This document shows positions 42,847 to 51,722 of a DNA stretch of 53,861 nucleotides, in pieces. The notes under the pieces were generated by a model. It saw nothing but the letters and a program-made list of their open reading frames with translations. It had not been told where the DNA came from and did not search any database. Position 1 is the first letter of the stretch, and each line of letters opens with the position of its first letter. Source of the stretch: Pseudonocardiales bacterium (lineage in GTDB: Bacteria; Actinomycetota; Actinomycetes; Mycobacteriales; QHCD01); the NCBI GenBank assembly GCA_003244255.1, contig QHCD01000022.1, forward strand, positions 1 to 53,861, given 5' to 3'. The position numbers were made by a program, and so were the translations under genes.

Positions 42847-43545
42847 TCAGTGGAACCGGGGCCGACCTAGCTGCGCTTCGCTCTCCCGCTTGTGCACGCG
42901 CTCGTCGTGGCCGATCTGACGGAATACATCTGCGAGCGAGGCGTACTCGCCGTAGTCGGCGGTGAACTGCGACACGAACGGCTCGTCCTCCCACTCGGGG
43001 TGCTCGGTGACCAGGATGGCGTATTCGTGTTCGGCGTGATCTTCGAAGTCGGCATTGAGCCGATACGACCAGGCCGGTCTCACGACGAAGGTCAGCTAGG
43101 ACAGCTGGCAGTAGGCGAAGGCGATCGCCTGTGGCACCCAGAAGTACCGCAGCCGACCTTCCCGGGTACCAGACCGGGCGATGAGCTCGTCGAGGATCAG
43201 CAGGTGCCACTGCTCATTGTCCTGCTCGGCGCGCGACTGCGCGATCCGGTCGTGGATCCGCCGGGCCAGGCGGGTCCGTTCGTGCACATGCGTGATCGCG
43301 ATATAGGCAGCCTGCTCCCAGGCCTGGTAAGGAACCCGCGCCACGAGCTCCAGCACCTTGAACTTCGACAGGGTGCGGGGCTTGCCGTAGACGGCGTCCA
43401 GCGTCGCGAACAGCGCCCGAGCGGCGAGGCCGTAACTGCGAAGCGGAGCCGCCAAGGTCTCCACCTGGGCGGCAGCCAACTGCTCGTGCGACAGGCGCGG
43501 GGGCCTGCCGGGCGAGGTTGGCGAGTTGCCCGCGATCTCGCTCAT
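42847..43545 (-). pseudogene. Alternative-oxidase-like diiron protein interrupted by one in-frame amber codon
   Basis: From the ATG at 43545 (MSEIAGNSPTSP) the frame runs 149 codons to TAG at 43096-43098, then continues in the same frame for 82 codons to the true end. Joined, it matches alternative oxidase (AOX) blocks: LELVARVP (compare LETVAAVP), NEQWHLLI (NERMHLM), FEDHAEHEY (LEEEAVHTY) and DERVHK (DEAHH). Predicted iron ligands E66, E111, H114, E168, E215 and H218 are all kept, three on each side of the stop. AOX is a membrane-bound quinol oxidase. Explanations are a recent nonsense mutation, a sequence error or readthrough. No frameshift is present. Confidence 0.72.
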
Positions 43546-44198
43546 GCAGCGCTCTCTCTCGATGCCTCGCAACGCCGATCGGCATCCGGTGCTAACCCGA
43601 CGGGTCTGAAAGTAGGTCAGGGCCGCCGCCCGCAATCCAGCGGGGGTTGCACTGCTCCGTGGGCGCTGCTGCCAGCATCGCTGCCAGCAGCGCCGACACA
43701 GGCTCGGGCACCGCCTTGCGCCGTCGGCGAACAGCCATGCCACGCCGGGCGCCGTAGCATCGAGCCATGCCCGGCCCGCGCACCCGCCGTCGTCGCCGGC
43801 TCAGGCGCGTCCTACGACGGGTGACTCGCGTGCTCCGGGGGCGACGCAAGGTGTCGTGGAGACCCGACGGGCCGCTCGGCGACCTCGGTCACGGAGGCGG
43901 CCACGGAGACGGTCCGGGGCGCGACGACGGCGGCGCAGGCGTGCGCGAGCCGCGACGGCCGAAGCCGACATTGCCGATGTCCGGCGCGGCGCCGCTCCCC
44001 CGCGACGACGAGCAGCCCGCCGACTTCCGCTGAGGGCGCCCGCGGTGCGACGCCCGCCCCGGGCCCGAAAAAGCCGTGGCTGGGCACGGCGGGTGCACCC
44101 GGTGATGGCATCGCGGCCGGCCAGGCGTCCGGAGTATGCTCTGGAAATCCTGTCGTCCACCGGGTCGGTGGCCGGACGATATCCGTGAGGTGATGCTG
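43546..44198. other. 650-bp stretch with no firmly supported gene
   Basis: Between the diiron-oxidase start and the lysine aminotransferase. It holds one basic small open frame described separately (43767-44033) and, on the minus strand, a 48-codon frame from ATG 43738 to 43592 that I do not recognise. A TATGCT (44135-44140) resembles a -10 box for the aminotransferase operon, but no -35 is convincing. Confidence 0.5.
43767..44033 (+). CDS. Hypothetical small basic protein, doubtful
   Basis: 88 aa from an ATG. The first 30 residues are Arg-rich (MPGPRTRRRRRLRRVLRR), the rest is Gly/Asp/Pro-rich low complexity. No family is recognised and no clear SD precedes it. Arg/Gly/Pro-rich open frames arise easily by chance in DNA of this base composition, so it may not be a gene. 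Confidence 0.25.
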   Translation: MPGPRTRRRRRLRRVLRRVTRVLRGRRKVSWRPDGPLGDLGHGGGHGDGPGRDDGGAGVREPRRPKPTLPMSGAAPLPRDDEQPADFR

Positions 44199-45560
44199 AT
44201 GACCGGATCTGATCTCGACGAGCGCAGGCTGACGACGGCCCGCGTGGCGCCGTCCGGCGTCATCGAGAGCCTGTCCAAGCACCTGCTCGTGGACGGCTTC
44301 AAGCTGATCTTCGACACCAGGGCGAGCAGCGGGGCGTGGCTGGTCGACGCCCGCAGCGGCCAGCGCTACCTCGACCTCTACACCTTCTTCGCCTCCGCAC
44401 CGCTGGGCAGCAACGCACCCGAGCTGGTGCAGGACGCCGACTTCATGGCCACGCTCGCCGAGGTCGCCGCCAACAAGCCGGCCAACTCCGACATCTACTC
44501 CACCCACCTCGCCGAGTTCGTCGAGACGTTCGCCCGGGTGCTGGGCGACCCCGCACTGCCGCACCTGTTCTTCGTCGAAGGTGGCGGCCTCGCCGTCGAG
44601 AACGGGCTGAAGACGGCGTTCGACTGGAAGAGCCGCCGGAACGAGGCCGCCGGCCGCTCGGCCGAGCTGGGTGTGAAGGTGCTGCACCTGACCCGCGCCT
44701 TCCATGGCCGCACCGGCTACACGATGTCGCTCACCAACACCGACCCGAACAAGACGGCGCGCTTCCCGAAGTTCGACTGGCCGCGCATCGAAGTCCCGGC
44801 GATCAGCTTCCCGCTCGAGGACAACCTCGCCGTGGTCGAAGCCGCGGAGCAGAAGGCGATCGAGCAGGCCCGGGCGGCATTTGAGACCAACCCGCACGAC
44901 ATCGCGGCCTTCATCGCTGAACCCATCCAGGGCGAGGGCGGCGACAACCACATGCGGCCTGAGTTCCTGCAGGCCGTCCAGGGCCTGTGCCACGAATACG
45001 ACGCGCTGTTCATCCTCGACGAGGTGCAGACCGGCGTCGGCCTGACCGGCACGGCCTGGTGCTACCAGCAGCTCGGTCTGGAGCCCGACATCGTCGCGTT
45101 CGCCAAGAAGGCGCAGGTCGGCGGCATCATGGCCGGCCGGCGTGTCGACGACGTCGCCGACAACGTCTTCGCCGTCTCCGGCCGCATCAACTCCACGTGG
45201 GGCGGCGGCCTGGTCGACATGGTCCGCTCGCGCCGTTACCTGGAGATCATCGAGAGCCGCAACCTGATCACCGCCGCCGCCAGCGCCGGCAAGCGGTTCC
45301 TCGACGGCCTACGTGAGCTCGCGTCGCGGCATCCGCACCTCTCGAACGTGCGCGGCCGCGGATTGATGCTGGCGTTCGACCTGCCTGACGGCGAGGATCG
45401 GGCCAGGGTGCTGGCGAGCCTGTCTGCCGACGAGCACGTGCTCTGCCTGCCGAGCGGCGAGCGGGCAATCCGCTTCCGCCCGCCGCTGTCGATCGACGAC
45501 GACGAGATCGGGTTCGCCCTCGCCGCACTCGACCGCACGCTCGCGCGCTTCGCCAACTAA
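44199..45560 (+). CDS. lat: L-lysine 6-aminotransferase
   Basis: 453 aa from the ATG at 44199, 8 nt past GTGAGG; ATG 44193 is also in frame. Class III PLP aminotransferase. Lat-type blocks: DLYTFFASAPLGSNAPEL, NKPANSDIYSTHLAEFVETF, FFVEGGGLAVENGLKTAFDWKSRRN, AFHGRTGYTMSLTNTDP, FILDEVQTGVG and FAKKAQVGGIMAGRR with the Schiff-base lysine at 303/304. It converts lysine and 2-oxoglutarate to aminoadipate semialdehyde (cyclising to P6C). Length matches the mycobacterial enzyme (about 450 aa). It heads a four-gene lysine-degradation cluster. Confidence 0.93.
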   Translation: MTGSDLDERRLTTARVAPSGVIESLSKHLLVDGFKLIFDTRASSGAWLVDARSGQRYLDLYTFFASAPLGSNAPELVQDADFMATLAEVAANKPANSDIYSTHLAEFVETFARVLGDPALPHLFFVEGGGLAVENGLKTAFDWKSRRNEAAGRSAELGVKVLHLTRAFHGRTGYTMSLTNTDPNKTARFPKFDWPRIEVPAISFPLEDNLAVVEAAEQKAIEQARAAFETNPHDIAAFIAEPIQGEGGDNHMRPEFLQAVQGLCHEYDALFILDEVQTGVGLTGTAWCYQQLGLEPDIVAFAKKAQVGGIMAGRRVDDVADNVFAVSGRINSTWGGGLVDMVRSRRYLEIIESRNLITAAASAGKRFLDGLRELASRHPHLSNVRGRGLMLAFDLPDGEDRARVLASLSADEHVLCLPSGERAIRFRPPLSIDDDEIGFALAALDRTLARFAN

Positions 45561-45570
45561 GGAAAGCGTT

Positions 45571-47127
45571 ATGCCCCAGACCATTCACTCGCACATCGGC
45601 GGCAAGCCGGTCGACGGCGTCGGCGCCACCGTCCTGTCCCGCAGCTCGTCGAACCTCGACGACGTCGTCGCCGAGATCGCGATGGGTGACGCCGCGACGT
45701 TCGTCGACGCCTGCCGCTCGGCCCGCGACGCGCAGCGCGGCTGGGCCGACACGCCCGCTCCGGTCCGCGGCCGGGCGATCGCCTACGTCGGCCGGCTGGT
45801 CGAGTCCAACGCCGAGTCGCTGGCCCGGACCGTCACCCGCGAGATCGGGAAGCCGTACGCCGAGGCACTCGGCGAGGTACGCGAGATCGTCGACACCTGC
45901 GACTTCTTCCTCGGCGAGGGTCGCCGGCTCTACGGGCAGACGGTGCCGTCGGAGATGCACGACAAGGCGCTGCTGACGTTCCGCACACCGGTCGGCGTCG
46001 CCGGCATCATCACCGCGGGCAACTTTCCCGTCGCGGTTCCGTCCTGGTACATCGTGCCGGCGCTGCTCTGCGGCAATGCCGTGGTGTGGAAGCCGGCCGA
46101 ATACTCGGCGGCCTGCTCCGACGCGTTTGCCGAGCTGATCCGCCGCGCCGGAATCCCCGACGGCGTGCTCAACGTCGTGTACGCCGACGGCGCGGCGACG
46201 TTCGCGGGGCTGGAGCAGGCCCTCGACGCCGGCCTGGTCGACAAGGTCGGGTTTACCGGATCCAGCGCGGTCGGTTCGGCGATCGGCGAGCTGTGTGGCC
46301 GGCACCTGCAGTCGCCGTGCCTCGAGCTCGGCGGCAAGAACCCGATGGTCCTGACGCCGAACGCCGAGCTCGACCTCGCCGTAGAGGGTGCACTGTTTGC
46401 CGGCTTCGGCACCGCAGGGCAGCGCTGCACGTCGCTCGGCACCGTGATCGTGCACTCGTCGGTGCACGACGAGTTCCTGCACCGGTTCACCGCGGCCACC
46501 GCGAAGGCGGCGATCGGCGACCCGTTCGAGGACGTGCTCTACGGCCCGATGCTCGACGAGCGGTTCGGGCAGCGCTTCGACGACTTCCTCGGCTGGATCC
46601 GCCCCCACCACACCGTTTCCGGATCCGAAGCGACCGGCCGCATCACCTCGTCCAACCCCCGCGCGGGTTTCGTCGGCAGCCCCGATGCGGGCGTCTTCTA
46701 CCACCCGACGATCGTCGACGGCGTCCGCCAAGACGACGATATCTTCATGCAGGAGACCTTCGGTCCGATGGTCGGAGTGACCACCTACGACACGTTCGAC
46801 GAGGCGATCGCGCTGGCGAACCGGCCTGGATACGGACTCTCGTCGGCGATCTACACGACCGACCCCAAGGAGGCGTTCGCCTTCCGCCGGGGCATCGGCG
46901 CCGGCATGGTGAGTGTGAACAACTCGACGTCCGGCGCCGAAGCACACCTGCCGTTCGGCGGCAACGGCAGGTCGGGCAACGGCAGCCGCCAGTCGGGCAT
47001 GTGGGTGCTCGACCAGTTCACCCGCTGGCAGTCGATGAACTGGGACTACTCGGGCCGGCTGCAGAAGGCGCAGATGGATGTCGGCGACGTCGTCCCCGAG
47101 CTCGACTACCGCCTGCCGTCTGACTGA
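45571..47127 (+). CDS. ALDH7-like aldehyde dehydrogenase, probable L-aminoadipate-semialdehyde dehydrogenase
   Basis: 518 aa, AAGGAAAG before the ATG, 10 nt after lat. Catalytic C286 in GTAGQRCTSLG and general base E252 in LELGGKNPM. NFPVAVPSWYIVPALLCGNAVVWKPAEYS is the NAD-binding strand. The GTAGQRCT form of the active site is typical of ALDH7A1 (antiquitin), which oxidises aminoadipate semialdehyde; together with the lat gene this supports the second step of lysine breakdown. Confidence 0.88.
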   Translation: MPQTIHSHIGGKPVDGVGATVLSRSSSNLDDVVAEIAMGDAATFVDACRSARDAQRGWADTPAPVRGRAIAYVGRLVESNAESLARTVTREIGKPYAEALGEVREIVDTCDFFLGEGRRLYGQTVPSEMHDKALLTFRTPVGVAGIITAGNFPVAVPSWYIVPALLCGNAVVWKPAEYSAACSDAFAELIRRAGIPDGVLNVVYADGAATFAGLEQALDAGLVDKVGFTGSSAVGSAIGELCGRHLQSPCLELGGKNPMVLTPNAELDLAVEGALFAGFGTAGQRCTSLGTVIVHSSVHDEFLHRFTAATAKAAIGDPFEDVLYGPMLDERFGQRFDDFLGWIRPHHTVSGSEATGRITSSNPRAGFVGSPDAGVFYHPTIVDGVRQDDDIFMQETFGPMVGVTTYDTFDEAIALANRPGYGLSSAIYTTDPKEAFAFRRGIGAGMVSVNNSTSGAEAHLPFGGNGRSGNGSRQSGMWVLDQFTRWQSMNWDYSGRLQKAQMDVGDVVPELDYRLPSD

Positions 47128-47137
47128 CCGGAGCCCT

Positions 47138-47301
47138 AGTGGTCTGTCTGGGATATGACCTGGCCGTGCCTGTGGCGCCCAGGCGGCGCCTCGCCGCGTT
47201 GTCGTCGTCGGCCATAGCCACGGCTATGACCTTCTCCTCCGCCTCGCGATGCATCCGCCTGGATCACCACATCCACCTCGGCATATCCCAGACAGACCAC
47301 T
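47138..47301. mobile_element. 164-bp inverted-repeat element, MITE-like
   Basis: The outermost 20 bp (47138-47157) are repeated exactly in reverse complement at 47282-47301. The inner arms also resemble each other (for example TGTGG..CCAGGCGG and CATAGCC/GGCTATG at the centre, 47213-47228), so the whole unit can fold into one long imperfect hairpin. It carries no complete gene and sits between the aldehyde dehydrogenase stop and the E1 start codon, 1 bp before that GTG. No target duplication is recognised. Confidence 0.7.
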
Positions 47302-47302
47302 C

Positions 47303-49543
47303 GTGGTGACGACCGCCCAGCGCGAGCCGATCGACCAGCACTTTCTCGATGCCGTCGCCGACATGGCCGGTCGTTCACCCGCCGGCGGCGCCGACACAAC
47401 GGGCGTCGAGCGTCTGCTCGATCTCTTCGACGCACAGGCGAGCAGCCGGCACCTCGACCTGGCGGCTCGGTACCTGCGTGCCAGCGGCGACGCGTTCTAC
47501 ACGATCGGATCCGCCGGCCACGAAGGCAACGCAGCGATCGCAAACGCGCTGCGGCCGACCGATCCGGCGCTGCTGCACTACCGCTCCGGCGCCTTCTATC
47601 TCGCCCGCGCCGCGCAGGTGCCAGGCACCGACGGTATCCGCGACGTGCTGCTCGGCCTGGTCGCAGCCGCCGACGAACCGATCGCTGGCGGCCGCCACAA
47701 GGTATTCGGGCATCCAGACCTCGCCGTCATCCCGCAGACCTCGACGATCGCCTCACATCTGCCGCGGTCGGTCGGCGTCGCGTTTGCGATCGAGCGGGCC
47801 GGAAAGCTCGGCGTACCAAGTGAATGGGAGCGCGACGCCATCACCGTATGCAGCTTCGGGGACGCATCGGCCAACCATTCGACGGCGGTTGGGGCGATCA
47901 ACACCGCATGCCAGATCACCTTCCAAGGCCTGCGGTTGCCGCTGCTCTTCGTGTGTGAGGACAACGGTTTCGGCATCAGCGTCCGCAGCCCGCGCGGCTG
48001 GATCGCCGCGGCGTACGGCGATCGCGCCGGTCTACGGTACTTTGCCGCCGACGGACGGGACGTACTCGCGACCCTCGCCGTCGCAACCCGGGCCGCGGAC
48101 TGGGTGCGCACCAAGCGCCGGCCTGCGTTCCTGCACGTGTCAACCGTGCGGTTCATGGCGCATGCCGGCTCCGATGCCGAGATCAGCTATCGCACGCCGT
48201 CCGAGATCGCTGCCGACTACGACCGCGATCCGTTGCAACGCACAGCCCAGCTGCTGATCGATCACGGAGTCCTCGACGCCGCAGGCGTTCTGACCCGCTA
48301 CGACGCGATCCGCGAACGCGTGGGGGAGGTCGCCGACGAGGTGACGAGACTTCCCAAGCTGACCGCCGCGGCTGCGGTGATGCAACCGCTGTTGGCGGCC
48401 CACGCCGCCAGGGTGGCGGCCTCGGCCACCACCGCGGCACACCAAGAAGAGCGCGAACGCGTCTTCGAAGGCAGGCTGCCCGAAGACGAGGGCCCGCTCA
48501 CTCTGGCGATGGCGATCAACCGCAGCCTCGCCGACCAGCTCACCCGCCGGCCCGAGATGCTGGTCTTCGGCGAGGACGTCGGTCGCAAGGGCGGGGTTTA
48601 CGGCGTCACGCAACGGCTGCTGACGCGTTTCGGTGCCGGCCGGGTGTTCGACACCCTGCTCGACGAGCAGTCGATTCTGGGCATGGCGCTCGGCTCCGGC
48701 CTGTCCGGACTGCTGCCGGTGCCGGAGATCCAGTACCTCGCCTACTTCCACAACGCCGCCGACCAGATCCGCGGGGAGGCCGCCACCCTGCAGTTCTTCT
48801 CCACCGGCCGCTACCGCAATCCGATGGTCGTCCGGATCGCCGGATATGCCTATCAGAAGGGGTTCGGCGGCCACTTCCACAACGACAATTCGGTCGCCGC
48901 GCTGCGCGACATACCGGGCCTCGTCGTCGCCTCGCCGTCCCGTCCCGACGACGCTGCGGCCATGATGCGCACCTGTCTCGCCGCTGCCGAGGTCGACGGA
49001 GCGGTCTGCGTCTTCCTCGAACCGATCGCGCTCTACCACAACCGCGACCTGCACTGCGCCGGCGACGGCGAATGGCTCGCGGCCTACCCGGCGCCCGATC
49101 GGTGGCTCGAGTCGCACGTGCCGCTGGGGCGCGCACGGGTCTACGGCGACGGCGGCGACGCCACCCTGCTCACCTTCGGCAACGGTCTCTACCTCAGTTT
49201 GCGGGTGGCGAAACAGCTTGCGGTGAAAGGGATCCGCGTGCGCGTCGTCGATCTGCGGTGGCTCGCGCCGTTGCCGGTGGAAGACATCCTGCGCGAGGCG
49301 ACCGCCACCGGCCGCACCTTGGTCGTCGACGAGACCAGGCGTACCGGCAGCGTATCCGAACAGATCGTCACGGTTCTCCTCGATGCTGGCTACACGGGCA
49401 CGGTGGCCCGGGTGACCAGCAGGGACAGCTTCATCCCACTCGGTGATGCGGCTCTCACCGTGCTCCTCGACGAGGACACGATCGCCTGGGCGGTGCAAGA
49501 CTTGCTGGACAACAAGAGAACCGAGGACGGAATCCATGGCTGA
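47303..49543 (+). CDS. 2-oxoacid dehydrogenase E1, fused alpha and beta subunits
   Basis: 746 aa from GTG 47303 (GTG 47306 also possible). The alpha part (about 40-370): HLDLAARYLRASGDAFYTIGSAGHEGNAAIA, HYRSGAFYLARAA, and the thiamine-diphosphate motif FGDASANHS (G186-D187) to FVCEDN (N221). The beta part (about 405-746): LAMAINRSLADQLTRRPEMLVFGEDVGRKGGVYGVTQRL, DEQSILGMALG, GFGGHFHNDNS. Such fusions are annotated as branched-chain oxoacid E1. Placed between lysine-degradation genes, 2-oxoadipate (giving glutaryl-CoA) is the likely substrate. E2 and E3 are not in the window. The end overlaps the next gene by 8 nt. Confidence 0.85.
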   Translation: MVTTAQREPIDQHFLDAVADMAGRSPAGGADTTGVERLLDLFDAQASSRHLDLAARYLRASGDAFYTIGSAGHEGNAAIANALRPTDPALLHYRSGAFYLARAAQVPGTDGIRDVLLGLVAAADEPIAGGRHKVFGHPDLAVIPQTSTIASHLPRSVGVAFAIERAGKLGVPSEWERDAITVCSFGDASANHSTAVGAINTACQITFQGLRLPLLFVCEDNGFGISVRSPRGWIAAAYGDRAGLRYFAADGRDVLATLAVATRAADWVRTKRRPAFLHVSTVRFMAHAGSDAEISYRTPSEIAADYDRDPLQRTAQLLIDHGVLDAAGVLTRYDAIRERVGEVADEVTRLPKLTAAAAVMQPLLAAHAARVAASATTAAHQEERERVFEGRLPEDEGPLTLAMAINRSLADQLTRRPEMLVFGEDVGRKGGVYGVTQRLLTRFGAGRVFDTLLDEQSILGMALGSGLSGLLPVPEIQYLAYFHNAADQIRGEAATLQFFSTGRYRNPMVVRIAGYAYQKGFGGHFHNDNSVAALRDIPGLVVASPSRPDDAAAMMRTCLAAAEVDGAVCVFLEPIALYHNRDLHCAGDGEWLAAYPAPDRWLESHVPLGRARVYGDGGDATLLTFGNGLYLSLRVAKQLAVKGIRVRVVDLRWLAPLPVEDILREATATGRTLVVDETRRTGSVSEQIVTVLLDAGYTGTVARVTSRDSFIPLGDAALTVLLDEDTIAWAVQDLLDNKRTEDGIHG

Positions 49544-50726
49544 CAAGCGTGTCGGACCGCTCGAGCTGCTCGCTGTCGATCACCTGCTCTCCGACGAGGA
49601 GCTGGCGATCCAGGCGACGGTCCGCCGGTTCGTCGGCGAGCAGATCCGCCCCAACGTGGCGGAATGGTTCGAGGCTGGCACGTTCCCCGTCGAGATGAGC
49701 AAGGAGTTCGGCGCGCTCGGCCTGCTCGGGATGCACCTGCAGGGCTACGGCTGCGCCGGCACCAACGCGGTGCCCTACGGCCTCGCGTGCATGGAGCTGG
49801 AGGCCGGCGATTCGGGCGCCCGAAGCTTCGTCTCGGTGCAGGGCTCGCTCGCGATGTTCGCGATCCACCGATGGGGCAGCGAGGAGCAGAAGGACCGCTG
49901 GCTGCCGGCGATGGCGGCCGGTGAGGCGATCGGCTGCTTCGGGCTCACCGAGGCCGATTTTGGCTCCAACCCGGCGGGCATGCGCACCCGGGCGCGCCGC
50001 GACGGCGACGGCTGGGTGCTCGACGGCACCAAGATGTGGATCACCAACGGGTCGGTCGCCGACGTCGCGATCGTGTGGGCGCAGACCGACGGCGGCATCC
50101 GCGGGTTCGTCGTTCCTACCGACACTGCCGGCTTCTCCGCGCCGAAGATCGGCGGCAAGCTCTCGCTGCGCGCGTCGATCACCTCCGAGCTGGTGCTCGA
50201 CGGAGTCCGGTTGCCGGCTGACGCGATGCTGCCTGCCGCGGAGGGTCTGCGTGGCCCGCTGTCGTGCCTGTCCGAGGCGCGGTTCGGCATCGTGTTCGGC
50301 GCCCTAGGCGCAGCGCGCGACTGCCTCGAGACGACGATCGCCTATGCGCTGGACCGCGATGCCTTCGACCGGCCGATCGCCGGGTTCCAGCTGACCCAGC
50401 AGAAGCTGGCCGACATGACTCTCGAGCTGCAGAAGGGATTCCTGCTGGCGCTGCACATCGGGCGGCTGAAGGACGCCGGGAAGCTCCAGCCGCGACAGGT
50501 GAGCCTCGGCAAGCTAAACAACGTGCGCGAGTCGCTGCAGATCGCGCGCGAATGCCGCACCATCCTGGGCGCGAGTGGCATCACGCTGGAGTATCCGGTG
50601 CTGCGCCACGCCAACAATCTGGAGTCGGTGCTCACCTACGAGGGCACGTCGGAGGTGCACTCGCTGGTGATCGGGCAGGCGCTGACCGGCATCAACGCCT
50701 TTGGCGAAGGTCGCTCGGTGTCCTAG
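49536..50726 (+). CDS. Acyl-CoA dehydrogenase, glutaryl-CoA dehydrogenase-like
   Basis: 396 aa from the ATG inside the end of the E1 gene. Acyl-CoA dehydrogenase blocks: ARSFVSVQGSLAMFAI, FGLTEADFGSNPAGMRTRA, WITNGSVADVAIVWAQT, YALDRDAFDRPIAGFQLTQQKLADM. Catalytic base E369 in LTYEGTSEVHSLVIGQALTG sits at the position used by glutaryl-CoA dehydrogenase. That enzyme oxidises and decarboxylates glutaryl-CoA to crotonyl-CoA, which would complete lysine breakdown from the genes upstream. Confidence 0.88.
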   Translation: MADKRVGPLELLAVDHLLSDEELAIQATVRRFVGEQIRPNVAEWFEAGTFPVEMSKEFGALGLLGMHLQGYGCAGTNAVPYGLACMELEAGDSGARSFVSVQGSLAMFAIHRWGSEEQKDRWLPAMAAGEAIGCFGLTEADFGSNPAGMRTRARRDGDGWVLDGTKMWITNGSVADVAIVWAQTDGGIRGFVVPTDTAGFSAPKIGGKLSLRASITSELVLDGVRLPADAMLPAAEGLRGPLSCLSEARFGIVFGALGAARDCLETTIAYALDRDAFDRPIAGFQLTQQKLADMTLELQKGFLLALHIGRLKDAGKLQPRQVSLGKLNNVRESLQIARECRTILGASGITLEYPVLRHANNLESVLTYEGTSEVHSLVIGQALTGINAFGEGRSVS

Positions 50727-50757
50727 CCAGCCCGCGCCGCTTCAGCGCCGGACGCGT

Positions 50758-51405
50758 TCACGGGGTCCCTAGCAGCGGAGCGCATCTGGTCCCTTCCATC
50801 GGCAGCGGGGGTCCTCCGGCTGCCGGTGAGCGGAGTGGACGGTGTCCTTCGCCGCGCAACTCTGTTTCGAGGTCGAAGGAGTAGGTGCCGTAGAAGTTGA
50901 TGTGGTCGTGTTGCGCGGGTGTCAGGTGCGCGGCGTGTTCGTCAGTGACGGGTAGCCGTCGGCGCGAAGCGCGTGCAGGGCGTCGCCGAGGTAGGTCGTG
51001 GTCCACAGCACTGCGGCGTTGGTGACCAGGGTGAGCAGAGAGCCTGGTCGACCTGGTCGTCGAGGTGACGGCGCCGAACGTGACCTTGGTGGGCGAAGAA
51101 CAGATCACGGCGTAGTGCGTGCATGCTCTCGCCCTTGTTCAGTTGGCGGCGGACTCGTCGGCGGAGTTCCCCGTCGGCGGCGTAACGGCACAGGTAGATG
51201 GTGCGCACGGGCCGGCCGTATCCCTGCAGCGCTCACGCGAGTGAGTTCAGTCGGCTGCTGGCGTGCAGCTTGGCGATGAGCAGGCTGGCGGTTGTGTGCC
51301 CGAACTTCATCGATCCGACGAGCCGGAGCAGGTCGTTCCAGTGTGGTCGTGCCTTCGTCGAGGAAGTAGCGCGACAGCGCCCGGGCGGCGAGGCTGCGGG
51401 ACCGA
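50758..51405 (-). pseudogene. tnpA: Decayed Tn3-family transposase, C-terminal part
   Basis: Read right to left: LSRYFLDEG near 51400, frameshift, HWNDLLRLVGSMKFGHTTASLLIAKLHASSRLNSLA, an in-frame TGA at 51233-51235, ALQGYGRPVRTIYLCRYAADGELRRRV, RRQLNKGESMHALRRDLFFAHQGHVRRRHLDDQ, another frameshift near 51040, TTTYLGDALHALRADGYP, and in a third frame TDEHAAHLTPAQHDHINFYGTYSF to the end. These are the conserved C-terminal blocks of Tn3 transposase. The 3' end runs into the Tn3-type terminal repeat at 50762, the normal arrangement. Non-functional. Confidence 0.85.
50762..50797. repeat. Tn3-type terminal repeat, copy 1
   Basis: Starts GGGG at 50762, then TCCCTAGCAGCGGAGCG and ATCTGGTCCCTTC. It matches copy 2 at 53084-53121 apart from two 1-bp gaps and two substitutions. 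The GGGG outer end faces left, so its transposon lay to the right, consistent with the tnpA remnant. Confidence 0.7.
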
Positions 51406-51436
51406 GGAGCCGGAGGCGAGCACGGCGGACGTGCGG

Positions 51437-51700
51437 ACGGCCCACCTCGCCGTGACACGCCGATCCGACCAGAAGGCTGGCCGCACGCTGGCCAGGCCGG
51501 TGCTCGCCGCATGGCAAGACCCCGGCGACACCCCGCTGCCGTTCGACCCACACCAGACTTGGTCGTCATGGGCACCACCCGACCTGCGCACCCAGGTCCT
51601 GCCGTGCGGTCACTTCCTGCCCGAGGAACGGCCAACCGAGATCACGGCCGCCATCGCCGATCTCGTCGGCAGCCGACACGCGCCGACGCCCTCCCGTCCG
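51437..51700 (+). pseudogene. C-terminal fragment of an alpha/beta hydrolase
   Basis: HLAVTRRSDQKAGRTLARPVLAAWQDP followed by TWSSWAPPDLRTQVLPCGHFLPEERPTEITAAIADLV. The catalytic-histidine region GHFLPEERP is typical of haloacetate-dehalogenase-like hydrolases. The nucleophile half is missing, apparently removed where the Tn3 remnant begins (about 51405), and no start or proper stop remains. Confidence 0.65.
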
Positions 51701-51722
51701 ACGGGCGATGGATCATTGACGC

